Assembly (NCBI RefSeq): GCF_014194695.1
Contig: NZ_JACIAH010000005.1
Location: forward strand, 248,001 to 312,000
Direction: 5' to 3'
Source of the DNA: Rhizobium sp. BK399
GTDB taxonomy: Bacteria; Pseudomonadota; Alphaproteobacteria; Rhizobiales; Rhizobiaceae
DNA: 64,000 bases
This document shows, piece after piece, positions 26,223-35,244 of the stretch (the stretch's first letter is position 1; each line of letters begins with the position of its first letter). The position numbers and the translations under genes were made by a program. The notes below the pieces were generated by a model. It saw only the letters and a list, made by a program, of their open reading frames with translations. It was not told the DNA's origin and did no database searches.

Positions 26223-26423
26223 TTTTTGCTCCCGTCAAGGTTGGATGACGAAACCTATAGTCAGTTCTGCGGTCCCGCAACGGTCTGACTACCGGGAGAC
26301 TCAGCGATATTTTCAGACAGCTTCGAGCCGCAATGTCGGATGCGGCCGTACTCTGCCAGTACTCGCCGTATCCGCTGGACCTAGCCGCGCGCCCCTTCCG
26401 TCCTCTGGGAGAAGCGCCTCATC

Positions 26424-26753
26424 CTAAAGGAAATCGTCGCGCCTTGGCGTGAAGGTGTCGATCAGCAGTCCCTTTTCAACGGCGACAACGCCATGGACGA
26501 GGTTGGGAGCAACGATGAAGCTGGAACCGGCGTCTAGCCTTGTGGTGACGCCGTCGACGGTGACGTCGAAGGCGCCCTCGGCCACGTAGCTTACCTGGGT
26601 GTGTGGATGTGAATGAAGCGCACCAATGGCGCCGGGCTCGAAACTGAAGGCGACGAGCATCATTTCCGGGCGGTGCGAGAGAACGGCGCGCCTGTTGCCG
26701 GGTGCGACTTCGGTCCAGGTGATGTCGTCGGGAAGCGTGTAGTGATCGGCCAT
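26424..26753 (-). CDS. kdgF: KdgF-type cupin (unsaturated uronate linearisation)
   Basis: 109 aa. Metal-binding cupin motifs (ALHSHPHTQVSYVAEG and HGVV) and the family end FTPRRDDFL match KdgF, which converts 4,5-unsaturated galacturonate/mannuronate monomers to 5-keto-4-deoxyuronate. That product is the substrate of KduI, encoded two genes upstream, so the assignment agrees with context. The frame opens at 26759, but the second ATG at 26753 has the better spacing from AGGAG. It lies nine bases after the kduD stop. Confidence 0.85.
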   Translation of the reverse strand: MADHYTLPDDITWTEVAPGNRRAVLSHRPEMMLVAFSFEPGAIGALHSHPHTQVSYVAEGAFDVTVDGVTTRLDAGSSFIVAPNLVHGVVAVEKGLLIDTFTPRRDDFL

Positions 26754-26762
26754 TATCATCTC

Positions 26763-27518
26763 CTATCGGGCAAGCCAGCCGCCATCGACCGGCAGCACCG
26801 TGCCATGAACATAATCGGAAGCGCGCGACGCCAGATAGACCGCCGTGCCCACCATATCCTCGGCCTTCGCCCAGCGGGCGGCCGGGATGCGCTTGAGGAT
26901 ATCGGCGCTTCGTTCGGCATCGGCGCGAAGCGCCTCGGTATTATTGGTTTCGACGTAGCCGGGCGCGATGGCGTTCACATTGATGCCCTTCGATGCCCAC
27001 TCGTTCGCCATTAGCCGGGTGATCCCGGCAAGCCCGCTTTTCGAAGCCGTATAAGACGGAATGCGGATGCCGCCCTGGAAGGAAAGGAGCGAGGCGATAT
27101 TGATGATCTTCGCCGGCGCTTGCCGTGCGACTGCGGCCTTCGCGAAGGCCTGGCAGAGGAAGAAGACGGACTTCAGGTTGGTGTCGAGCACCGCATCCCA
27201 ATCCTCCTCCGTAAACTCCAGCGCATCGGCGCGGCGGATGATGCCGGCATTGTTGACGAGGATATCGGGCGAGGCGCCGGCGGCAAGGGCGCGTTCGACA
27301 ACGGCCTTCGCCTCCCCGATATCGGACAGGTCAGCCTTCAGCGATACGAACCGGCGCCCCGTCAATGCGACCGCGTCCGCTGTCTCGTCCATCGCTGAGC
27401 GGCCGACGCCGACGATGTCGGCCCCTGCTTCAGCCAGGCCAACCGCGATGGCCTGGCCGATGCCGGTATTGGCGCCGGTGACGATGGCCCAGCGGCCATT
27501 AAGATCGAAAAGGCTCAT
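26763..27518 (-). CDS. kduD: 2-dehydro-3-deoxy-D-gluconate 5-dehydrogenase
   Basis: 251 aa SDR. TGANTGIGQAIA (cofactor loop), NNAGIIRR, IASLLSFQGG (Ser) and YTASKSG (Tyr, Lys) are all present; the order RADALEFTEEDWD ... LPVDGGWLAR is typical of KduD. It reduces 2,5-diketo-3-deoxygluconate (or the reverse) in pectin-derived uronate breakdown. Its ATG overlaps the kduI stop (ATGA), so the two are translationally coupled. Confidence 0.9.
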   Translation of the reverse strand: MSLFDLNGRWAIVTGANTGIGQAIAVGLAEAGADIVGVGRSAMDETADAVALTGRRFVSLKADLSDIGEAKAVVERALAAGASPDILVNNAGIIRRADALEFTEEDWDAVLDTNLKSVFFLCQAFAKAAVARQAPAKIINIASLLSFQGGIRIPSYTASKSGLAGITRLMANEWASKGINVNAIAPGYVETNNTEALRADAERSADILKRIPAARWAKAEDMVGTAVYLASRASDYVHGTVLPVDGGWLAR

Positions 27519-28357
27519 CGCAGGTCTTCCATCGGCACCTTGTCCATGTCGGTGAAGCTCATGTTATCGCCAGCCATCGCCCAGATGAAGGCGTAACGGC
27601 CGGTGCCGGCGCCGGAATGGATCGACCACCCGGGCGACAGCACCGCGTCGTGGTTTTTCAGCACGACATGCCGGGTCTCGCTGGGTTCGCCCATGAAGTG
27701 GAAAATGCGGGTCGTCTCCTGCATGCCGAAATAGAGATAAACCTCCATACGCCGATCGTGCACATGCGCCGGCATCGTGTTCCAGACCGAGCCCGGTTCG
27801 AACATCGTCAGCCCCACGAGCAATTGGCAGCTGTCGCAGACATCTGGGTGCACATACTGATTGATGGTGCGGGCATTGGATTCCTCGGCCGAGCCCACGA
27901 CCACCTTCCTTGCCATCTCGCGGGTGATGTGCACCGTCGGGCACGCCCGATGCGCGGGCGCGCTTAGCAGATAGAAGAGCGCAGGCGCCGCCGAATCCTT
28001 GCTGGCGAAGCTCAGGGCTCCTTCGCCCATTCCGATATAGAGCGCCTCCTGGAAGCCGAGTTCGTAGGGCTTACCCGCGACGCTGACCGTACCGGCGCCG
28101 CCGATATTGACGATGGCGGCCTCGCGCCGATCGAGAAAGCGCTCCGTGCCGGTCTGTGCGATCGCGGCGATCTCAAGAGGACTGGCAATCGGCATGACGC
28201 CGCCGACGATCATGCGATCGAGATGGCTGTAGGTGAGGTTGGCCTCACCTGGGCGAAACAAGTTCTCGATCACGAAACCGTCGCGCAGTCCCTGGGTGTC
28301 TCGCCTTGCGGCATCCTCGGGTCCGACGACCTGGCGTACCGACACTGAAATGGTCAC
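27515..28357 (-). CDS. kduI: 5-dehydro-4-deoxy-D-glucuronate isomerase
   Basis: 280 aa, full length. The two-cupin KduI fold is indicated by FRPGEANLTYSHLDRMIVGG, PAHVHDRRMEVYLYF (zinc ligands), FHFMGEPSETRHVV and IHSGAGTGRYAFIWAMAGDN. It isomerises 5-keto-4-deoxyuronate to 2,5-diketo-3-deoxygluconate, feeding KduD. Located between the ABC ATPase gene and kduD in one transcription unit. Confidence 0.94.
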   Translation of the reverse strand: MTISVSVRQVVGPEDAARRDTQGLRDGFVIENLFRPGEANLTYSHLDRMIVGGVMPIASPLEIAAIAQTGTERFLDRREAAIVNIGGAGTVSVAGKPYELGFQEALYIGMGEGALSFASKDSAAPALFYLLSAPAHRACPTVHITREMARKVVVGSAEESNARTINQYVHPDVCDSCQLLVGLTMFEPGSVWNTMPAHVHDRRMEVYLYFGMQETTRIFHFMGEPSETRHVVLKNHDAVLSPGWSIHSGAGTGRYAFIWAMAGDNMSFTDMDKVPMEDLR

Positions 28358-28388
28358 GGGCTATGCCCCTTCTGTCTGTTGGGTGGGA

Positions 28389-29126
28389 TCAGGTGAGCAC
28401 GACATATTCGGTCAGCTGGTTGATCGTCGTGTCCGCCTTGTCGACATCGAACACCTTGGTGCCGTGGCTCATGATCACGAAGCGGTCGCAGACCTGGTAG
28501 GCGTGGTAAATGTTGTGCGTCACCAAGACGCTGGAGACGTTCTCGGCCTTGAGCTTCAGCACCTGGTTCAAGAGCGCCTCCGTCTCGCGAACCGACAGCG
28601 CCGAGGTCGGCTCGTCGAGAAGCAGCACGCGCTTCTTGAAATAGACCGCGCGGGCGATGGCGACCGCCTGCTTCTGGCCGCCGGAGAGATTGCCAACCAG
28701 CGTATCGGGGCTATCGATGCCGGAAATGTGGACCGCGTTCTGCAGCACCTCCATGGCAATCTCGCGCATTTCGCGCTGCCTGAGGAAGCCGAAGCGATCG
28801 GTGAGTTCACGGCCCATGAAGATGTTGCGGGTGATCGAGAGGGAATCGACCAATGCCGTATGCTGGTAGATGGTCTCGATGCCGGCATCGGCGGAATCGG
28901 ACCGGCAGGTGAAGGCGGTCTTCTTGCCGTCGACGCTGAGGTAGCCGTCCGTCGGCTTGTGAATGCCGGAGATCAGGTTGACCGTCGTCGACTTGCCGGC
29001 GCCATTATCCCCGAGCAGGCCAACCACTTCGCCTTCGCCGATGTGGAAGCTCAGATTGCGCAGTGCCGTCAGCGCGCCGAAGCTCTTCGAGATATTGTGT
29101 AGTTCCAGAAGATTGGTGGCCGACAT
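28389..29126 (-). CDS. Sugar ABC transporter ATP-binding protein (ribose type)
   Basis: 245 aa with one ATPase domain: GDNGAGKST (Walker A), NLSGGQKQAVAIARAVYF (signature) and VLLLDEPTSAL (Walker B). Single-domain ATPases of this type serve FrcBCA-like carbohydrate importers. Start ATG 29126 shares one base with the permease stop; the frame also has a GTG one codon earlier. Confidence 0.93.
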   Translation of the reverse strand: MSATNLLELHNISKSFGALTALRNLSFHIGEGEVVGLLGDNGAGKSTTVNLISGIHKPTDGYLSVDGKKTAFTCRSDSADAGIETIYQHTALVDSLSITRNIFMGRELTDRFGFLRQREMREIAMEVLQNAVHISGIDSPDTLVGNLSGGQKQAVAIARAVYFKKRVLLLDEPTSALSVRETEALLNQVLKLKAENVSSVLVTHNIYHAYQVCDRFVIMSHGTKVFDVDKADTTINQLTEYVVLT

Positions 29127-30145
29127 CACGCAAGACCTCGCCGCTCGATAAGATGGTTGAAGATGGCGGCCAGCACGATCAGCGTCGCGATGAACATGTC
29201 GAGATAGAAGCCCGGTGCGCGCAGCAGGAGCAGCACGTCCGTGATGGTGTGGATCAAGAGCACGCCGAGGAAGATGCCGATGATCGAGCCGCGCCCGCCG
29301 CGCAGCGACAGTCCTCCGATCACGCAGGCGGCGATCGCCTGGAGTTCCAATCCAGCGCCCTGCCCCGGCTGCACGCTGCCGACGCGGGCGGTGGCAAGAA
29401 TGCCGGCCACTGCCGCCATGCCGCCGGCGATCGCGAATGCCACGAGCTTGACGCGGTTGGTGTTAATGCCGATCGCCTCCGCAGCGCCGCGATTGCCACC
29501 GGTCGCGAAGACGTGGTTGCCGAAACGGTGACTGTGGACGAGATAGTGGAAGCCGACGACGAAAAGAACGATCCAGATGAAAGCCGCGTTGATGCCAAAA
29601 AGCGTGCCGGAGAACAGGCTGGTAAAGATCGGTTCCGGGTCGAAGCGCACCTGGACGGCGCCGTTATAGAGCAGGACCGCGCCGCGCCAGAACAACAGAC
29701 CGCCCAAGGTAACGATGAAGGACGGCAGCCCGAAGCGCAGCGTGATGTGGCCGTTGAGCAGCCCGATCATGATGCCGGCCAGCACGCCGAGCGGTGCGGC
29801 TATGAAGGCGCTCAATCCGGCGCCAACGAGGCTCGCCATCAGGATGGCGGTGAAGGTGTAGACGGAACCGATGGAGAGGTCGAACTCGCCTGCGATCATC
29901 AGCACGCCGGCGCCAAGCGCCAGGCAGCCGAGCACGGGAATTGCCTTCATCAGGATCGTCAGGTTCTGCGGCGAGAGATAGCGAAACTGATCGGGATAGA
30001 GCAAGGCGCCTGCGATGCAGACGATCTGCAGCGTCATGAAGACGAGGAAGATCGCGCCTGCCGGCATCGCCATGATCTGCCTGAGAATAGGTTGCTTCTG
30101 CGTCCGCGACCGGGGCGCGGCACTTTCTGCGAGAATTGGTGTCAC
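29126..30145 (-). CDS. Sugar ABC transporter permease (RbsC/FrcC type)
   Basis: 339 aa with about ten hydrophobic segments and the family signatures GEFDLSIGSVYTFTA and GRGSIIGIFLG. Inner-membrane channel of the importer encoded with it, presumably for an uronate or unsaturated uronate given the kduI/kduD/kdgF partners. Binding-protein gene upstream, ATPase gene directly downstream. Confidence 0.92.
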   Translation of the reverse strand: MTPILAESAAPRSRTQKQPILRQIMAMPAGAIFLVFMTLQIVCIAGALLYPDQFRYLSPQNLTILMKAIPVLGCLALGAGVLMIAGEFDLSIGSVYTFTAILMASLVGAGLSAFIAAPLGVLAGIMIGLLNGHITLRFGLPSFIVTLGGLLFWRGAVLLYNGAVQVRFDPEPIFTSLFSGTLFGINAAFIWIVLFVVGFHYLVHSHRFGNHVFATGGNRGAAEAIGINTNRVKLVAFAIAGGMAAVAGILATARVGSVQPGQGAGLELQAIAACVIGGLSLRGGRGSIIGIFLGVLLIHTITDVLLLLRAPGFYLDMFIATLIVLAAIFNHLIERRGLA

Positions 30146-30177
30146 GGTCTGGTACTCGATCGATTGAAGACGGAGAA

Positions 30178-30198
30178 CCTGCCGGCATCACCGGCAGG
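30178..30198 (-). other. Hairpin between binding-protein and permease genes
   Basis: CCTGCCGG (30178-30185), five-base loop, CCGGCAGG (30191-30198), a perfect 8-bp stem without a U-run. Probably an mRNA stabiliser favouring the binding protein; same position as the hairpin at 12859. Confidence 0.5.
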
Positions 30199-30214
30199 CT
30201 CCCACGAAACGCGT

Positions 30215-31165
30215 TTAGCGGAAGCTGCCGATCAGCGGCTTGACCGAGCTGATGCGCGACTTGTCGAGGAAGGCGCCCTGGCCGGTGTCGACATCCGTCG
30301 GCGTCAGCCCGTACTTCTTCGAGAGCGCGATCTGGGCGATCGGGTAGTAGCCCTGAAGGTAGGGTTGCTGGTCCATGGTCGCGAACATCGCGCCGGATTC
30401 AACCGCATTAACGATCTCGACTGCCAGATCGAAGCCGCCGAACGGGATCTTCACGCCAGCGTCCTTGATGGCACCGGCACCGACCGTCGAGGTGACAGAG
30501 CCCGTTCCGAACAGCGCCTTGACGCCGGGATTGGCGATCAGGAACTGCGCCATGATATTCTGCGCCTCGGCTGGATCGAGACCGGCGCGAACCGTCTCGA
30601 CCTTGATGCCGTTTTCCTTCATCGCCTTCTCGATTCCGCCGCCACGCGCGACCGCGAAGCTCGCCTCGGGAATTTCACGCGGATTGAAAACGACGTCGCC
30701 GGACTTCAAGCCGAATTCCTTGATCATCCGGTTGCCGAGCTCGTAGCCGGAAGAGAACTCGTTCATGCCGACATAGGCCTGGCGGCAATTGCCCTTCGCG
30801 CCTTCGAGGTCGTCATTGTTGAAACCGATGACGACGATGCCGGCCTTCACGGCCGCGCAGATGCTTTCGTCGAAGGCATCCGACGAAGAGATGGCGACAG
30901 CGATGCCATCGACGCCTGCTGCCGTGGCGCTCTCGATCAGGTCGTTCTGGCGAACCGGATCGTTGTTTGCGTATTGCACGTCGAGATCGACGCCGAACTG
31001 TGCCGCCGCATCCTTCGCGCCCTTCACCACGGGGTTGAAGAACTGGACACTCGGATCGAGATAGATGATCATCGTTGCCTTGACGTCGGCGGCTAATGCC
31101 GTAGATGTCATCATCGTGGCGATACCCGCGGCGAGTGCTGCGGTTTTCAACCTGGTCAATTTCAT
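30215..31165 (-). CDS. Sugar ABC transporter substrate-binding protein (RbsB-like)
   Basis: 316 aa from the ATG at 31165, which follows GGGAGGATACGCAA; an upstream in-frame start at 31237 lacks such a site and would hide the signal peptide. The signal peptide ends near STALAAD. The mature protein has the Peripla_BP_4 pattern: FFNPVVKGAKDAAAQFGVDL, DGIAVAISSSDA, VVIGFNNDD and a C-terminal QQPYLQGYYPI. Periplasmic receptor of the importer; a uronate ligand is inferred from context. Confidence 0.92.
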   Translation of the reverse strand: MKLTRLKTAALAAGIATMMTSTALAADVKATMIIYLDPSVQFFNPVVKGAKDAAAQFGVDLDVQYANNDPVRQNDLIESATAAGVDGIAVAISSSDAFDESICAAVKAGIVVIGFNNDDLEGAKGNCRQAYVGMNEFSSGYELGNRMIKEFGLKSGDVVFNPREIPEASFAVARGGGIEKAMKENGIKVETVRAGLDPAEAQNIMAQFLIANPGVKALFGTGSVTSTVGAGAIKDAGVKIPFGGFDLAVEIVNAVESGAMFATMDQQPYLQGYYPIAQIALSKKYGLTPTDVDTGQGAFLDKSRISSVKPLIGSFR

Positions 31166-31317
31166 TTGCGTATCCTCCCTTTGGATGTGCAATGCGGGGT
31201 CGAAAGACCCAAGTCTCGGCTGGCGGGCTCCGACCAAAGATCACGCCGGCCGAGATTTTCCTCCCAGACGTCCCGCCTTCTCCCAAAAGCAGAAACGCCC
31301 TATCCCTTTGTTCCCTG

Positions 31318-32844
31318 TCAGCCGAACCACGGCGCCGGTCGCCCGAACGTCACGTGCACGCCCTTGAACTGGGAATATTCATCGAAGCCATAGCGGCCGA
31401 GCTCGCGGCCGAGGCCGCTTTTCTTGTAGCCGCCGATCGGCAGTTCCGGCGTGCCGTCGATGACGCTGTTGATCCAGCAACGGCCGGCGCGGATGCGGCG
31501 GATGCTCTGCATGGCGTTTTCGAGATTGGTGGACCAGACCGAAGCGGAAAGGCCGAACTCGCTGGCATTGGCGAGCGCTACGGCTTCGTCCGCGGTCTTG
31601 AAGGTCAAGGTCGAAAGCACCGGTCCGAAGATCTCCTCGCGGGCGATCGACATGTCGGGCTTCACGCCGGCAAACACGGTGGGAGCGTAATAGATGCCGG
31701 CCTCCTTGCCGACGCGCTCGCCGCCGAGCAGCAGCTCGGCGCCGGATGCAATGCCGGCTTCCACATAGGAATGAACCTTGCCGACATGGGCTTCGGATAT
31801 CATCGCCCCGATCTTCGTGCGATCGTTCAAGGGATCGCCGAAAGTCACCTTGCGCGAGATATCGAGCAGGCGTTCCATCAAAGCGTCGCGGATACCTTCC
31901 TGGACCAGCAATCGGCTGCCGGAAATGCAGCACTGTCCGCCATTGTGATAGACACCGTAAGCAATACCATCGGCGGCGGCCTCGAGATCCGCATCGGCAA
32001 AGACGATCTGCGGACCCTTGCCGCCGAGCTCCAGCCCGACGCGCTTGACGCTGCGCGCGGCGATCTCGCCAAGCTTGGTCCCGACACGCACGGAGCCGGT
32101 GAAGGCAACCATGTCGACGCCGGGATCTTCGGCCAACACCTGGCCGGCCGGATCGCCGTAGCCGGTCACGACGTTGAAGACGCCATCGGGAATGCCGGCC
32201 TCACGTGCCAGTTCCGCCATACGGACCGACGTTCCCGAGGTGAATTCCGACGGCTTGAGGACAACGGTACATCCTGCGCCGATCGCCCACGGCACGCGCT
32301 CGGAGGCGATGATGAAGGGGAAATTCCAGGGTGTGATGATGCCGACGACGCCGACAGCTTCGCGCAGCACCAGACCCAGGCGATCGTCGCCGATATTGTT
32401 ATGCGCCTGCCCTTCCAGAGCACGCGCCTGACCGGCGGCGTAAGACCAGAGGTCGGCGCAAAAACCGATCTCGCCGCGCGCCTGGGCGATCGGCTTGCCG
32501 ACCTCCAGGCTCTCGGCCAAGGCCAGTTCTTCCTGGCGCTTGAGGATCAAGTCCGCTACCTTGAACATCAGGCGCGAGCGCTCCGCGCCCGACATGCGCG
32601 GCCAGGGACCTGTATCGAAGGCACGACGCGCAGCCGCGATTGCCAAGCGCACATCGTCAGCCGAGGCTTCCGGCCATGTACCGACCACGACACCCGCATG
32701 CCCCGGGCTGACGCGGTCAATCGTACGGCCCGATGCGGCATCCACCGACTTGCCATCGACAAGCATCTGGTAGCGGGATTTAATGTTCAGCCGCGGATCA
32801 CTGGAATCAGGCGCAATGAAATTGGACAGCACGTTACCCTGCAA
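31318..32844 (-). CDS. NAD(P)-dependent aldehyde dehydrogenase
   Basis: 508 aa. GIITPWNFPFII, FTGSVRVG, catalytic Glu in LELGGKGPQ and catalytic Cys in NGGQCCISG are intact. It heads the uronate operon. In sugar-acid pathways such enzymes oxidise 2,5-dioxopentanoate, lactaldehyde or uronate-derived aldehydes; which applies here is open. The 5' end lies next to the divergent GntR gene. Confidence 0.93.
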   Translation of the reverse strand: MQGNVLSNFIAPDSSDPRLNIKSRYQMLVDGKSVDAASGRTIDRVSPGHAGVVVGTWPEASADDVRLAIAAARRAFDTGPWPRMSGAERSRLMFKVADLILKRQEELALAESLEVGKPIAQARGEIGFCADLWSYAAGQARALEGQAHNNIGDDRLGLVLREAVGVVGIITPWNFPFIIASERVPWAIGAGCTVVLKPSEFTSGTSVRMAELAREAGIPDGVFNVVTGYGDPAGQVLAEDPGVDMVAFTGSVRVGTKLGEIAARSVKRVGLELGGKGPQIVFADADLEAAADGIAYGVYHNGGQCCISGSRLLVQEGIRDALMERLLDISRKVTFGDPLNDRTKIGAMISEAHVGKVHSYVEAGIASGAELLLGGERVGKEAGIYYAPTVFAGVKPDMSIAREEIFGPVLSTLTFKTADEAVALANASEFGLSASVWSTNLENAMQSIRRIRAGRCWINSVIDGTPELPIGGYKKSGLGRELGRYGFDEYSQFKGVHVTFGRPAPWFG

Positions 32845-32913
32845 GCCGACGCATCGTGCCGGCCCTCCCTTTTTACCCGGTTTTGAGCCACCGGATTTAT
32901 GTTGCGTTTGAAT

Positions 32914-32931
32914 TGTATGGTACTGTATGGT
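32914..32931. promoter_or_regulatory. Tandem 8-bp direct repeat in the aldh/gntR divergent promoter
   Basis: TGTATGGT occurs at 32914-32921 and again at 32924-32931, ten bases apart (one helical turn). It lies between the divergent aldehyde dehydrogenase and GntR genes and is a candidate regulator site. FCD-type GntR proteins usually bind a short TNGTNNNACNA-like palindrome, so the match is not decisive. Confidence 0.4.
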
Positions 32932-32953
32932 GGTTTAAATTGGATGTCAACGC

Positions 32954-33655
32954 ATGACGGCGACGAAAGACATGAACCTTGAATCCTTGAAGATTGAGAC
33001 CGGCGAGACCGCAGCAGCACAGGTCGAGCGCGACCTGCGGGAGGCGATCATCAAGCTCGAATTGGCCCCGGGCACGCGGTTGTCGGAACAGGATATCGCC
33101 ACACGCATGGGCGTCTCGCGCCAACCCGTGCGAGAGGCCCTCATCGCGCTCGGAAAATCAAAGCTGGTCGATGTGCGCCCGAACAGGGGCACTGTGGTCG
33201 TCAGGATCTCGGCGCGGCAGATGATGGAGGCGCGCTTCGTCCGCGAAGCGCTTGAGACCGCCGTTGTCCGTCGCGCCAGCGACAGTTTCGACAGCTGGAC
33301 ACGGCGCCGGATCGACACAATTCTTGCCCGGCAGACCGCTGCCATGGAGGCCCATGACCACAACGCATTCAGACGCGAGGACGAGCAGTTTCATATCGCA
33401 ATCGCGGAAGGCGCCGGCTGTAGCCTTGCCTGGAATGCGATTGCCGACATCAAAGCCCATATGGATCGCGTCTGCAATCTCCAGCTTCGCCACCCCGATT
33501 CCATGATGCGGCTGATCGCCGAGCATGAGGCCATCATCACCGCCATCGACAGTCGCGACGCCGATGCTGCGGCATCCGCGATGTGCGCGCATCTCAACGG
33601 CATCCTGTCAGACCTACCGCAAATAGAAGCGGATCATCCCGACCTTTTCGAATGA
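32954..33655 (+). CDS. GntR-family regulator, FCD subfamily
   Basis: 233 aa. The N-terminal winged helix has EQDIATRMGVSRQPVREAL; the C-terminal helical FCD sensor domain has REALETAVVRRA, the metal-binding FHIAIAEGAGC and the His near its end (IAEHEAIITAI). Divergent to the uronate operon, so it is the probable local repressor, responding to a pathway intermediate (UxuR/ExuR/KdgR-like role, inferred). Confidence 0.9.
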   Translation: MTATKDMNLESLKIETGETAAAQVERDLREAIIKLELAPGTRLSEQDIATRMGVSRQPVREALIALGKSKLVDVRPNRGTVVVRISARQMMEARFVREALETAVVRRASDSFDSWTRRRIDTILARQTAAMEAHDHNAFRREDEQFHIAIAEGAGCSLAWNAIADIKAHMDRVCNLQLRHPDSMMRLIAEHEAIITAIDSRDADAAASAMCAHLNGILSDLPQIEADHPDLFE

Positions 33656-34029
33656 TGCGGCGCAGCGGTTACGCGCTGTGCGGGGTGAGTTGTGGGGAGC
33701 GGAGGTCGCGGACGTTGCATCAGCGAGTCGTTGCGCGGCTGTCGCGATCGATAGCTATTCCTGGAGACCGCATGGCGGAGCCGTTCAAGGAGGCGTTGGC
33801 AATCTGCCTCGTTCTTGTACGCCGTCCGTTTTCGTCATGCGGCGACGTATCCGAATGCCCTGCTCGACGCTTTGAAGCCTCTTCTAACTTTGCAATAGTC
33901 CGCAATCTGCGGGAATCGGAAATCAAACGTCGCGCTGAACACCCGACGTCATCAGGCAGTCCCACTGCACCGGCTCCCTACTTCGTGCCGTTTTGATGAC
34001 ATGGCCGATCGACTTGAAGGGCGGCACTT
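33656..34029. other. Intergenic region without supported gene
   Basis: 374 bases between gntR and the SRPBCC gene. The plus-strand frame 33583-33996 and its minus-strand counterpart lack ribosome-binding sites and domain-like patterns. No repeat or terminator was evident. Confidence 0.5.
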
Positions 34030-34521
34030 TTAGACGCTGGCGCCAAGGGAGATGAGAAGTTCATCCAACTGCGCGAACTGCTCTGGCATCGCGTCTTCCA
34101 TGCCGACGAAAGCCTCGTCGAGCGCTTCTTTCGAGGGATACAGTTCTTGCAGGACTAGCAGCGTTCCGCCATCCTTTTCCTCGAAGGTCACAGTCGTGAC
34201 GGCAGCGGTGTCGCTTTCGTCATTGGTCCAGACGAGGCGCGACGGTGGTGACACTTCCAGATACTTGCCGAAGAAGGCCATGGAGTCAGAGGCATCATGT
34301 CCGAACGTGACGCGATAGCTGCCTCCGGTGCGCACATCCATCTCGCACGAAAGCATGGGCACGCCGCACGACTTCGGCGCCCACCACAGTTTGAACAACT
34401 CGGGCTTGGTCCACGCGTCGAACACAAGGCGAACCGGACCGTTGAAGGTGCGCGTCACGACAAGTTCGCGCTCGGACCTCCGTTCGACCCCGGTGCGGTC
34501 GTTACTCGCTCTGTAGCCCAT
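34030..34521 (-). CDS. SRPBCC/AHSA1-like domain protein
   Basis: 163 aa. TRTFNGPVRLVFDAWTKPEL, FKLWWAPKSCG, GGSYRVTFGHD and a C-terminal helix GMEDAMPEQFAQLDELL are characteristic of AHSA1-like START-fold proteins that hold hydrophobic ligands. Its start overlaps the ArsR stop by 20 bases. ArsR plus AHSA1 pairs are common, and the regulator likely controls both. Function unknown. Confidence 0.9.
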   Translation of the reverse strand: MGYRASNDRTGVERRSERELVVTRTFNGPVRLVFDAWTKPELFKLWWAPKSCGVPMLSCEMDVRTGGSYRVTFGHDASDSMAFFGKYLEVSPPSRLVWTNDESDTAAVTTVTFEEKDGGTLLVLQELYPSKEALDEAFVGMEDAMPEQFAQLDELLISLGASV

Positions 34522-34861
34522 CGATTCTCTCCTTCCGTTTCAGGGTCTCGACGACTTCATCCAACGCGTCGAAGCGTGCGTTCCAGATCTGGCGGCGCGC
34601 TTCAATCCAGGCCGCCCCCTCCTCGAGCCCGAGCGGGTCGAGCCTGCAGGTCCGCACGCGGCCGACCTTCTCCGTTGTCACAAGCCCCGCCTGCTCCAAG
34701 ACGCCGACGTGCTTCTTCATGCCTGTGAGGGTCATGTGGAACTTCTTTGCAAGCTCCGTGATCGAAGCATCCGCACTTCCAAGCTGTTCCAGAACGCCGC
34801 GTCGGGTGGCGTCCGAGAGCGCGGCAAAGCAGGTGTCAAGGCTAGCTGAAAACTGAACCAT
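34502..34861 (-). CDS. ArsR-family transcriptional regulator
   Basis: 119 aa. Winged helix with DATRRGVLEQLGSADASITE, KKHVGVLEQAGLVTTEK and RTCRLDPLGL. The usual metal-binding Cys cluster (ELCVCDL) is absent, so it belongs to the non-metal subgroup that sits with AHSA1-type genes. A perfect inverted repeat overlaps its start codon, indicating autorepression. Confidence 0.9.
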   Translation of the reverse strand: MVQFSASLDTCFAALSDATRRGVLEQLGSADASITELAKKFHMTLTGMKKHVGVLEQAGLVTTEKVGRVRTCRLDPLGLEEGAAWIEARRQIWNARFDALDEVVETLKRKERIDGLQSE

Positions 34862-34872
34862 CTAGTTCAGTT
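34851..34872. promoter_or_regulatory. Operator palindrome over the arsR start codon
   Basis: AACTGAAC (34851-34858), six bases, GTTCAGTT (34865-34872), arms perfectly complementary. The start codon (34859-34861 on the minus strand) lies in the spacer. Bound repressor would block both transcription and translation initiation. Confidence 0.7.
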
Positions 34873-35244
34873 TATATCACGCGGGTCGGCTTCGAGCAAG
34901 GGGACCGAGGTTGGTCGCCAGGCGATGAGTTGCGAGGAGCGGCGGACGCTGGCGTTTGCGCGATGCAGCGCCGATCCACGGAAGGTCGACGTTGCCTCCA
35001 GAAGGCAATCAGCTTCAGCCCAAGTTGGACTGCTACGTCGGCGGATTCGAAGAGATAAAGATGGCCATCGCCTGTAAAGTTCTCATGTCGTCGACCGTAT
35101 TGACTGGCAATGCTCCGGGAGGGGTATGGCGTGATCAATGCTTGATGGCCCAACGATGCCCGGCAATACCGCTAGGCAGGAGGCCTCCATGAAGGTAACC
35201 ACTTCCATCCGGGCGCAAGCCGGTCTGCGGACTCCCGATTGTCG
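34873..35244. other. Intergenic region without supported gene
   Basis: About 370 bases. The minus-strand frame 34872-35153 and short plus-strand frames have no ribosome-binding site and no domain pattern. Nothing else recognised. Confidence 0.5.

Noticed and set aside
29063..31096. 677-codon plus-strand open frame opposite the sugar ABC genes
   Set aside because: It runs antisense to two clear ABC genes, has no ribosome-binding site and shows low-complexity Asp/Arg/His composition typical of antisense frames in GC-rich DNA.
34872..35153. 93-codon minus-strand frame upstream of arsR
   Set aside because: No ribosome-binding site or domain pattern; the region also holds the arsR promoter.
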